Shown here in pieces: positions 6,112 through 13,361 of a DNA stretch of 13,825 nucleotides. The first letter of the stretch is position 1; the number at the start of each line of letters is the position of its first letter. The position numbers and the translations under genes were made by a program. This stretch comes from Clostridia bacterium. Its GTDB lineage: Bacteria > Bacillota_A > Clostridia > Christensenellales > Aristaeellaceae. The stretch lies in contig JAFQIF010000189.1 in assembly GCA_017397695.1 (NCBI GenBank), forward strand, positions 1 through 13,825, in the 5' to 3' direction. The notes under the pieces are model-generated. The model worked only from the letters and a program-made list of their open reading frames with translations, was not told where the DNA came from and did no database searches.

Positions 6112-7518
6112 TTACGCGATCGGCTTCGCATCACGCAGGAACGTGCAGTAGCAGCGGTAGGCCTCGTACAGGTCAACCTTGCTGATCGCCTCGTAAAGCG
6201 CGTGCATGGAGAGCACCGCCACACCGGAGTCGATCACGTTCATGCCGTACTTAGCGCACATGTAGGCGATGGTTCCGCCGCCGCCCAGGTCCACGCGGCC
6301 CAGCTCAGCCGTCTGGAAGGATACGTCCGCGTCATCCAGGATCGCGCGCAGGTGCGCCATATACTCCGCGTTCGCGTCGTTGGAGCCGGACTTGCCGCGG
6401 GAGCCGGTGTACTTGTTGAAGCACACGCCGCGGCCCAGGAACGCCGCATTCTTCTTTTCAAACGCAGCGGCAAAGTTCGGATCATAGCCCGCAGAAACAT
6501 CGCTGGAGAGCATGCGGGAGTTGCGCAGCGTACGGCGCACGGCAAGGTTGCTCTCATAGCCGCACAGCGCACACAGCTCGGCAATGATATTCTCAAAGAA
6601 CATGGAATTCATGCCCGTCGCGCCGACAGAGCCAATCTCTTCCTTGTCGCACAGCACAGCGCAGATGGTATACTTCGGGGTTCCCTCGAAGTCGATCACC
6701 GCCTGCATGGACGGGTACGCGCAGACGCGGTCGTCGTGACCGTATGCAGCGATCATGCTGCGGTCCAGGCCCATATCGCGCGCCTTGCCCGCCGGAACGA
6801 TCTCCAGCTCGGCAGAGAGGAAGTCCTCTTCCTCCACGCCGTAGGTCTCCTTGAGGATCGCGAGCACGCCGTTCGTCACGCTGGCCTTCTCTTCCTCATT
6901 GTCCATGTCCTTCACCGGCTTGCCGCCGATGATCAGGTTCAGTTCCTCGCCCTCGATCGCCTTCGCCGCGGGCTTGGTCATCTGATCCTGCGCCAGGTGC
7001 GGCAGCAGATCGGAGATGTAGAGCACCGGATCGTCATCCTTCTCGCCGATGGCGACGGTCGCAACCGTACCGTCCTTCTTGCAGATCACGCCGTGCAGCG
7101 CCAGCGGGGTCGCCACCCACTGATACTTCTTGATGCCGCCGTAGTAGTGCGTATCCAGATAGGCAAAATCGCTGTCCTCGTAGAGCGGGTTCTGCTTCAC
7201 GTCGATGCGCGGGGAATCGATGTGCGCGCCGACGATGTTCATACCCTCGGTGATCGGCTCCGTACCGATGACAAAACTGACGAATGACTTGTTCATCCAG
7301 TTCACGTAGACCTTGTCGCCCGCCTTGAGCGCCTTGCCCGCCTTCACGAGTTCAAACAGATCACTGAAGCCGTTCTCCTTCGCTGCCTTCACCGCCAGCG
7401 CCACGCACTCGCGCTCGGTCTTGCCGCCGTCGATAAACGCGCAGTATTCCTTGGCAAACGCCTCAATCTTCGCAAGGCCAGCCTCGTCGTACTTGGCCCA
7501 GGCATTCTTTCTTTCCAT
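6112..7518 (-). CDS. M18 family zinc aminopeptidase
   Basis: A cytoplasmic metallo-aminopeptidase of 468 residues that removes N-terminal residues (often acidic or bulky ones in this family) from peptides. The co-catalytic dizinc site is readable in family order: His99 and Asp101 in AHIDSPR, Asp262 in GHDDRVCAYPS, Glu293 (base) and Glu294 (metal) in DKEEIGSVG, Asp340 in SSDVSAGYDPNF, and His439 in SMHALYE. The family signature GRVDLGGGGTIAYM lies at 408-420. Length is typical for M18. The ATG follows AAAGGAG by about nine bases. It is a single-gene unit, with a good promoter on one side and a strong terminator on the other. It is a housekeeping-type gene with the same GC-rich composition as the fatty-acid genes. 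Confidence 0.95.
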   Translation of the reverse strand: MERKNAWAKYDEAGLAKIEAFAKEYCAFIDGGKTERECVALAVKAAKENGFSDLFELVKAGKALKAGDKVYVNWMNKSFVSFVIGTEPITEGMNIVGAHIDSPRIDVKQNPLYEDSDFAYLDTHYYGGIKKYQWVATPLALHGVICKKDGTVATVAIGEKDDDPVLYISDLLPHLAQDQMTKPAAKAIEGEELNLIIGGKPVKDMDNEEEKASVTNGVLAILKETYGVEEEDFLSAELEIVPAGKARDMGLDRSMIAAYGHDDRVCAYPSMQAVIDFEGTPKYTICAVLCDKEEIGSVGATGMNSMFFENIIAELCALCGYESNLAVRRTLRNSRMLSSDVSAGYDPNFAAAFEKKNAAFLGRGVCFNKYTGSRGKSGSNDANAEYMAHLRAILDDADVSFQTAELGRVDLGGGGTIAYMCAKYGMNVIDSGVAVLSMHALYEAISKVDLYEAYRCYCTFLRDAKPIA

Positions 7519-7564
7519 ATATATCTACTCCTTTGCAAGAAATATTGAGTATCCATTGCTCATT

Positions 7565-7593
7565 ATTATATAGTACTTCCTCTTCTTTCGCAA
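7565..7593 (-). promoter_or_regulatory. Promoter of the M18 aminopeptidase gene
   Basis: On the minus strand TTGCGA (7588-7593) and TATAAT (7565-7570) are 17 bases apart. It begins within 10 bases of the end of the M4 gene's terminator, so the two units abut without overlap. Confidence 0.75.
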
Positions 7594-7599
7594 GTAGAC

Positions 7600-7640
7600 A
7601 AAATGTCCGGCTCAATCCTCTTAGGATCAAACCGGACATT
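7600..7640 (-). terminator. Intrinsic terminator of the M4 protein gene
   Basis: A long stem on the minus strand: AATGTCCGG (7640-7632) with CCGGACATT (7610-7602), extended by TTTGATCCT (7631-7623) with AGGATTGAG (7619-7611) including G-U pairs. The loop has three bases and a short U-run follows at the 7600 end. It begins five bases after the stop codon. Confidence 0.9.
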
Positions 7641-7644
7641 ACCT

Positions 7645-10506
7645 TTATTGATACATGACGTCATTACCGTAAGAGTTAATTGCTTCTACAAACGGCAATC
7701 CGCTAGAATCAATGGTTATCTTGAACACATTCCAAATCGTACCCGCTGATCCAGTATCTACATGGAACGTACGCAGTGCATTTTTACCGCTTCCACGGAA
7801 TATCTGCACTTGTGCTCTCGACTGAGCCAATGCTGTAGATTGAGCGTCATCATATGTTGTATAGTCGTGAACATAGAAATAATATGTTCCAGGTGTGAGC
7901 TCATAAATTGTAGTTATTTCAGGTCCAAAAGAAGTAACGTCGTCATAATCCAACTCTGCAAAACACAAACCAGCATCACTCTCATATTCACCGTCTGCGT
8001 CATAACTCTTCTGACCAAAGTACACATGGAAACGTTCACTACCAACGCCCGGCCCAACAAGATGCGAATCCAAATCAGCCGGTATTTCACCCCATCTGAG
8101 CACAATGCGAAGGCTTGAAGGCGGACTAATTCCAACTTCATCAAAAGCATCCTTAATCGCCGTTTGCATGTCACTGTCAAATCCCAGATTCTTAGCAGCA
8201 TTAACAACTGCGCCTCTGGCAATCAGGAATGTAGCATCCGAAGGCAGATGAATCATTGAACGATAGAAAACCTTCGACCAGTCCTTATCTGAAACACGTT
8301 CTCCCAGTTTCATGATCATTCTATATGTAGCATGGCTAAAAATTGTACTGTTCTTATAGAACCCCAAATTTTCATCATAATCCCTAAAATGATCCAAATG
8401 ATCACCTTTTTCTGTCGGATCAGCCATACTCCTATAATATGAACGGTTTTCTATGTCTTCTGCAATTCTCCAGCGTCCATTGCTATTCCTGTCTTTCCCT
8501 TCTATCAGACTCCCCATAATATCCGCATAGGCTTCCATCAAAGCACCGCTTTGCTGCCCACGTACCATTCCACCATGACCATTATTCATCTGAACCCCAT
8601 GAGTGAATTCGTGTCCCATAAGATCAATCGCAGATGCATATCTAATAGTTAAAAGTGGATTCTCCATCGGTTCACCAATCCCAATGATATTCCATCCAGT
8701 ATACCACGCAGTATTTTTATATCCTCCCTCAAATGTAGTATTTTCATTTGGTTTAAAGAATTTATAAAATACTCTCAGCTCACTTCCATTATCATCATAC
8801 GAATTTCTGCCAAGAACATCCTGATAGTAATCAAACACTTTCTCATAATTAGCCATCAGAGTTACCGCATCTTCGTACGGCTTATCAATCCCCAATATAT
8901 TATCCATCGCAAATTCTTTGGGTGACACATTAAATACAATCGGTTCTCTCCAATATCCAAATCCCTTGAACTGTGTTTCGTAAATGCCAATATTACGCAC
9001 TCCATCCATCAAGCGATACCTGTCCCTATCGTTTTTTTGAACAGAAATACGATGATATTTCCCACCAAGCCCCTTTGCTGTTATACTTGTATTTTCCCAT
9101 GCAGGGAGTATCCCCGACATAACACTATGTATTGTTCCTGCATTCTCACCATTGGCATACACATAATACGTCTCATCTACGAGCGGAAAATACGGAAGCT
9201 CATCATTCGTTGTATTCTCTACAATCGAATCCTTAGTCAAAAACCTTACTGCATATACATTGGCAATTGCAAGACTATCATTGGCTCCATAAATGACCTG
9301 TTCCACGTTAATCAACAGAGTATCCCAAAAGGCTTCCATTACCTGCGATTCTGACACCTCTGTGTTTTCATTTAGTACACTGTCAATAAACGAAGTAATC
9401 TCTTCCTCACCCAGCAATGCAGCCTTAGCCGAATTAATTGCCTCTTCTGACGCAATCGTAGTCGCTACATTTACATGCTTGATTCGATTATCGTATGTGC
9501 TAAACAAAGAATCTACTGCGCCGTCCTCATCTACAACTAGCACGATCTGACAACCAATTACAGACAACCCATAAACAATTGGAGAATATACATAGATGTC
9601 TTCTGCTCTTCCATCCCCATAATCTGCATGTGTATGGGAAATCTCCATCCTGTCCACATAAAATCCATCGCCAAAGAGTGACGATGCTGAATTGAGCACG
9701 TCAGCCGCATCCTGAGAATCAAAAACCCTCTTGTCAGTAAAAGTGCCATCAATTACTGCGATATTTCCCTGATTATTCGTAATCAGATCAATCTCCCCAC
9801 GCTGCCGCATGATCTCAATATCGCCATAATCAATCACATCATCCTTTTGATTGTCGTTCTCTCCCATCGTCGAAAACCGAACAACCGCAGACAGCATCAT
9901 ATCCCGTCCATCCACCGTCACAGTGTGCGTAACTGTCATCTCATGCACAGGCGATCCTGTTCTGCGCATACGAGAGAACGCAGCCATCTTCTGAGGCCAA
10001 TCATGAATACTCTCCGCTTGAACAGGCACACAAGCACTTGTCAGGAATCCTATGCACAGCAGAAGCGCCATCATACGCTTGGACGAACTGCTGCATTCAA
10101 AGACCATCAGCCATATCACGCTCACACACGATAGCACACTCAGCCACATGCCAAAACTGCTTCTATCTCCCGTCGCAGGTATGACAGATGCAAACGGCGC
10201 AGCAGTCGCAGTCAGTGCTTGTTTCTCTCCGGCAGCCATATTGCTCACAGTTTTCGCTGCAGCCTGCTCGTCCTGCCAGATATAACCATTGGGCAAATTC
10301 AGCTGCATTTGAACATTGCTGATATACTCCCCAGTGAGGTTTTCCATCGATAGGGAAATGGTAATATCCTCATGCCCCAAATATGAATTCTTATTTGCCG
10401 TCAGAATAAGTTGTGCATTCTCCTGTAAAACTGAATCTGCCACAGCAAGAATTGCGACACTCATCAAGCAGAGTGCCAACAGCAAAACAACTACTGCTTT
10501 TTTCAT
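7645..10506 (-). CDS. Exported M4 (thermolysin-family) metallopeptidase with internal sorting signal and second signal peptide
   Basis: 953 residues from the ATG at 10504-10506. A GTG two codons upstream lies directly against GGAGGG, leaving no spacing, whereas the ATG has seven bases. Order: signal peptide (about 1-24, AVA/D); Ig-like domain (27-105); VIPATGD (108-114); membrane span and SSSSKR (to 144); second signal peptide (145-164, VQA/E); FTP-type propeptide (about 228-280) with probable PepSY region; M4 catalytic domain with HEFTH (His632, Glu633, His636) and zinc ligand Glu658 in ALMEAYADI, Asp662; and a YfaP/DUF2135-like C-terminal domain (about 797-953, DLDSHLVGP, GPEITTIY). The position I align with thermolysin His231 is Tyr717 (GFYKNSTI). 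The role is probably extracellular proteolysis; the substrate is unknown. The gene is much more AT-rich than its neighbours and has its own promoter and terminator, suggesting transfer. The M4 assignment is firm; activity is less certain. Confidence 0.9.
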   Translation of the reverse strand: MKKAVVVLLLALCLMSVAILAVADSVLQENAQLILTANKNSYLGHEDITISLSMENLTGEYISNVQMQLNLPNGYIWQDEQAAAKTVSNMAAGEKQALTATAAPFASVIPATGDRSSFGMWLSVLSCVSVIWLMVFECSSSSKRMMALLLCIGFLTSACVPVQAESIHDWPQKMAAFSRMRRTGSPVHEMTVTHTVTVDGRDMMLSAVVRFSTMGENDNQKDDVIDYGDIEIMRQRGEIDLITNNQGNIAVIDGTFTDKRVFDSQDAADVLNSASSLFGDGFYVDRMEISHTHADYGDGRAEDIYVYSPIVYGLSVIGCQIVLVVDEDGAVDSLFSTYDNRIKHVNVATTIASEEAINSAKAALLGEEEITSFIDSVLNENTEVSESQVMEAFWDTLLINVEQVIYGANDSLAIANVYAVRFLTKDSIVENTTNDELPYFPLVDETYYVYANGENAGTIHSVMSGILPAWENTSITAKGLGGKYHRISVQKNDRDRYRLMDGVRNIGIYETQFKGFGYWREPIVFNVSPKEFAMDNILGIDKPYEDAVTLMANYEKVFDYYQDVLGRNSYDDNGSELRVFYKFFKPNENTTFEGGYKNTAWYTGWNIIGIGEPMENPLLTIRYASAIDLMGHEFTHGVQMNNGHGGMVRGQQSGALMEAYADIMGSLIEGKDRNSNGRWRIAEDIENRSYYRSMADPTEKGDHLDHFRDYDENLGFYKNSTIFSHATYRMIMKLGERVSDKDWSKVFYRSMIHLPSDATFLIARGAVVNAAKNLGFDSDMQTAIKDAFDEVGISPPSSLRIVLRWGEIPADLDSHLVGPGVGSERFHVYFGQKSYDADGEYESDAGLCFAELDYDDVTSFGPEITTIYELTPGTYYFYVHDYTTYDDAQSTALAQSRAQVQIFRGSGKNALRTFHVDTGSAGTIWNVFKITIDSSGLPFVEAINSYGNDVMYQ

Positions 10507-10544
10507 TTGCACCCCTCCATCATGAATTGTGAATGTAACGCTAT

Positions 10545-10574
10545 ATTCTACTCTCGTTTCATTAGATAAGTCAA
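10545..10574 (-). promoter_or_regulatory. Promoter of the M4 protein gene
   Basis: On the minus strand TTGACT (10569-10574) and TAGAAT (10545-10550) lie 18 bases apart, about 38 bases upstream of the start codon and just downstream of the preceding gene's terminator. Confidence 0.65.
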
Positions 10575-10607
10575 CATGATATTATCGTTTTTATTGAACA
10601 CTAGCAC

Positions 10608-10639
10608 AAAAAAGGAAGCTGTCAAATCAACAGCTTCCT
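10608..10639 (-). terminator. Intrinsic terminator of the MFS gene
   Basis: On the minus strand AGGAAGCTGT (10639-10630), a 7-base loop, then ACAGCTTCCT (10622-10613) and a U-run (to 10608). It begins five bases after the MFS stop codon. Confidence 0.92.
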
Positions 10640-10644
10640 CTTAC

Positions 10645-11943
10645 TTATTCCTTCTCCAGCCTCCAGATCTCCCGATCCAGCGCAAACAGCCCCACGACAC
10701 CCACGCCCGCAAGCCCGATCACGGCAAAGAGCGCGCTTGCGCCGCTGCCCTTTCCGCTGCCAAAGATGATTGTGAGTATACTGCCCGCTGCCTGCGCCGC
10801 CATCAGCGGTTCAAATACGCGATCCACCAGATATCCGCCCAGGAAGTATCCCAGCGGAATCGTGAAAAACTGAAGCGTATTGCGGCAGGCATATACCCTC
10901 CCCTGCATAAGAACAGGAATCGATGTGCGCATCACGGGATCAAGATTCGCGTTCATATACGGAATCGCGATCCATCCCAGTATCGCACCCAGACACCACA
11001 CCGGCAGAGTCTTACCAAACGCCAGACAGAAGTTTTCCGTGCTCATGGAAAGCAGCAGCGAGAGCACAATCGCTCTTACCCGGCTTTTCGGCCTCGGCAG
11101 TATTGCCGCCATCGCACCGCCCATCAGCGTCGCCACGCCCGTGACCGTGCTCACCATAGCCAGTGCAGCCTCTCCTCCGCCGGGCGCGGACAACACCATC
11201 GCGGGCAGCGCAGCGTTGTACATGGATGCAATCAGGTTGATTCCCGCAAAGAGCAGAATCAGATGCAGCACGCCCGCATGCTCTCCAAGAAAGCGCAGGC
11301 CTTCTCCCGCGAGCGTGAATAACGGCTCTTTCTCTTCCGGCTTGTCCGCCTGCGGAATCCGGATCAGCAGCGCCAGTATCGCAAATGCGAACACGAACGT
11401 ACACAGATCCGCCACGACCACCGCTTCCAGCCCCAGGCCCGCCAGCAGCGCCGTCGCCAGCACGGGTGAGAGCAGATCGACCACAGAATTCGTCATCGAT
11501 CGCACAGCCGACGCCTGCTGGTAGTATTCCTTTGGCGTAATCAGCGTGATCGCCACATCCGCAGCCGGGCGCTGCACGGTATTCATCAGGCCGCTCAGCG
11601 CATTAATCGCGTACAGATGCCAGATTTCAAGCCTTTGCGCTTTCAGAAGCAACAGTACACACAGCGATGTCGCGGCAGCGAATGCATCGCAGGCAAGCAT
11701 GGTTTTCTTCTTGTCCCATCTGTCGCTCAGTGCGCCCGCGAATATGCTCATCAGGATATAGGGAACATACGAACATACCGACAACAGCGCCGTATCCAGT
11801 GCACGCCCCGTCTGCGAATAAGCCCAGATGATCAGCGCAAAGCTGGTCATCGCGCTTCCCAGCGCGGAAAACCCCTGCGTGACCGTCAGCACGAGTACAG
11901 GACGCAGATCCTGCAGCTTTTTCATTGATTCGTTCTTTTTCAT
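10645..11943 (-). CDS. MFS transporter, macrolide-efflux/EntS-like (MFS_3) type
   Basis: A 432-residue inner-membrane protein with about a dozen hydrophobic segments. The N-terminal half shows the MFS signature between helices 2 and 3, FAGALSDRWDKKKTM (68-82), preceded by TSFALIIWAYSQTGRA. This is the arrangement seen in MefA-like drug exporters and enterobactin exporters. It probably expels a small molecule by proton exchange, but the substrate is unknown and resistance should not be assumed. The ATG follows AAAGGAGC. It stands alone: a strong terminator follows, and the preceding gene ends 130 bases away. In that gap I see a short TTTGAT/ATCAAA inverted repeat (about 11957-11978) but no convincing promoter. 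No two-component or MarR-type regulator lies alongside. Confidence 0.87.
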   Translation of the reverse strand: MKKNESMKKLQDLRPVLVLTVTQGFSALGSAMTSFALIIWAYSQTGRALDTALLSVCSYVPYILMSIFAGALSDRWDKKKTMLACDAFAAATSLCVLLLLKAQRLEIWHLYAINALSGLMNTVQRPAADVAITLITPKEYYQQASAVRSMTNSVVDLLSPVLATALLAGLGLEAVVVADLCTFVFAFAILALLIRIPQADKPEEKEPLFTLAGEGLRFLGEHAGVLHLILLFAGINLIASMYNAALPAMVLSAPGGGEAALAMVSTVTGVATLMGGAMAAILPRPKSRVRAIVLSLLLSMSTENFCLAFGKTLPVWCLGAILGWIAIPYMNANLDPVMRTSIPVLMQGRVYACRNTLQFFTIPLGYFLGGYLVDRVFEPLMAAQAAGSILTIIFGSGKGSGASALFAVIGLAGVGVVGLFALDREIWRLEKE

Positions 11944-12073
11944 TTGACTTTGCTCCTTTGATTGATATTCTGATCAAACCGCAAAGCCGACGGCTTCCTT
12001 ATTCTCCATACAGGCGTCACCGTCAGGCCTTGCATGGAGCTGTGACAATGCAGAGAATCATACATTTCCTTCC

Positions 12074-12439
12074 TTATTCCGTCCCCAGGATTTCCTTTTG
12101 CTTCTTTTTGCTCAGTCCGCGCAGCACCAAGACGTAGGACTTGTCCAGCATATCGCGCAGGATATCGTCCGGCACAGCGCCGCCTGCTCTGATCGAATTC
12201 CAATGCAGCTTGTTCATGTAGTAGCCGGGAATCACATCCTCGTACTGCCCGCGCCAGAATTCGCCCTCGGGCGGCTCGAGCTTGAGGGTGATGTATACCG
12301 GGCTGCCCGCCTCATTCAGGCACAGCGCCGCAAACATCTTCCCGCCCACATGATAGCGCAGCCAGTTCCAGTCCTCCTGAAAGTCCTTGGTGACGCCTTT
12401 CTTCCCAAGCAGGTATTCGTCCATCCAGTCGTATCTCAT
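12074..12439 (-). CDS. MmcQ/YjbR family protein
   Basis: A small cytoplasmic protein of 121 residues with the YjbR (CyaY-like) fold pattern: MRYDWMDEYLLGKKGVTKDF at the start, KMFAALC near residue 46, VYITLKLEPPEG, PGYYMNKLHWNSI, and a C-terminal SYVLVLRGLSKKK. The family is described as possibly DNA-binding, but its role is not established. I chose the ATG at 12437-12439. Two codons upstream another in-frame ATG abuts the GGAGGG site with no spacing, whereas the chosen one has seven bases. It follows the nucleotidyltransferase gene by 50 bases, which include a hairpin, and may share its transcript. Confidence 0.85.
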   Translation of the reverse strand: MRYDWMDEYLLGKKGVTKDFQEDWNWLRYHVGGKMFAALCLNEAGSPVYITLKLEPPEGEFWRGQYEDVIPGYYMNKLHWNSIRAGGAVPDDILRDMLDKSYVLVLRGLSKKKQKEILGTE

Positions 12440-12474
12440 GGTCATCCCTCCTGCCCGCATCATAGCATGCAATC

Positions 12475-12499
12475 CCTGACAACAGTCTGTCAGGTTTTT
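12475..12499 (+). terminator. Hairpin with plus-strand T-run, opposite to all genes
   Basis: CCTGACA (12475-12481), a 6-base loop, TGTCAGG (12488-12494), then TTTTT. As a terminator it works for plus-strand RNA, yet no plus-strand gene is supported to its left. On the minus strand the same hairpin spans the nucleotidyltransferase stop codon but lacks a following U-run. It could stop antisense RNA or act as a processing or stability hairpin between the two genes. Confidence 0.5.
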
Positions 12500-13266
12500 C
12501 TCGCATGCGCCGCCATCATTTCGCGTGAAAGCCGGATGATCTCCTCCAGCGCGTCCCGCCCGGGCGTGCCGGAGCGCGCCTCAAGCCCCGTGCGCAGCGC
12601 GCGCATCTTCGCCCGCCAGCCGGGAATCATCGCCTGCACCGCATCCAGCCCGAACTCGTTTTTCTTCAGGCGCATGAGCAGCGCTCTTTCCCCCTGCGGC
12701 GCTGCAAGGTTCATTTCGCCGCTTCTTTCAAATTCCCGCAGCATCAGCAGCAGCCTGTACATGTGGTGCGGCTGCTTGCCGTCGTAGCCATGCCGAGCAA
12801 TCCGTTCATGCACGGCCGGGCTGTCGTGACACATGCGCTTTGCCTTGTCCTCAAAGAGCCCCTCGCAGGCACGGGCGAACACACCCGCGCGTTCGCGCAG
12901 AAGCCCCGCCAGCAGTCCCCGGATGTTCTGCATTCCCTCGCCGCCGGGCAGAATCAGATGATGCGCCGTCGCCAGGCTTTCAAGATATGCCGGGTTCATC
13001 CGCTCCAGCGCATCGCAGAAGACCCGGATATCCTTGATATCGATCTGCCCCTCGCCGGTTTCCGCCGTCAGCGACGCAGGGCGCTTTCCCGAAACGAGAT
13101 CCCACAGCGAGGGCAGCACGATGCACTTGAAGTCAAAGTCCGACTGATAATCCTCTGTGTGCACATCCAGGCCGTAATTCTGGCTGCCGTGCAGCGATAT
13201 ATAGATGGGCGCATAGCCCAGTGCAGATACGTAATCCGCTGCCGAACGAAGTTTTTCTTCAAACAT
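12490..13266 (-). CDS. Predicted nucleotidyltransferase (COG3541/YcgL-like, pol beta superfamily)
   Basis: A 258-residue cytoplasmic protein. The polymerase-beta-type active site is visible as HGSQNYGLD (26-34), then SDFDFK (42-47), with a likely third acidic residue at Asp76 in GQIDIKD. The helical half contains GYDGKQPHHMYRLLLMLREF (160-179), characteristic of this predicted nucleotidyltransferase family. These proteins are thought to transfer a nucleotide to an unknown target; some relatives sit with phages or defence genes, but the role here is open. The start ATG follows a GGGGAAGGG site. It lies 95 bases after the DUF5131-family gene, a gap with no clear terminator, so co-transcription is possible. 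Translation ends inside the hairpin at 12475-12494. Confidence 0.8.
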   Translation of the reverse strand: MFEEKLRSAADYVSALGYAPIYISLHGSQNYGLDVHTEDYQSDFDFKCIVLPSLWDLVSGKRPASLTAETGEGQIDIKDIRVFCDALERMNPAYLESLATAHHLILPGGEGMQNIRGLLAGLLRERAGVFARACEGLFEDKAKRMCHDSPAVHERIARHGYDGKQPHHMYRLLLMLREFERSGEMNLAAPQGERALLMRLKKNEFGLDAVQAMIPGWRAKMRALRTGLEARSGTPGRDALEEIIRLSREMMAAHARKT

Positions 13267-13361
13267 ATGCGCCCTTCCCCTTTCGCCCTATTCAGGTGTT
13301 TTCGCTCTTTGATCAGCGCTTTTGGCCGGTATAAACCATGCTGTCAACGCAATCAGCATTG

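Noticed and set aside
6202..7287. 361-residue plus-strand open frame opposite the M18 gene
   Set aside because: Low-complexity Arg/His/Val-rich translation with no motif, lying antisense to a full set of M18 metal ligands.
11985..12000. Possible terminator (AAGCC-GTC-GGCTT) between the MmcQ-like and MFS genes
   Set aside because: Five-base stem and no real U-tract.
13342..13347. TTGACA on the minus strand upstream of the nucleotidyltransferase
   Set aside because: No -10 box at 16-18 bases; the only TATA-like sequence is too close.
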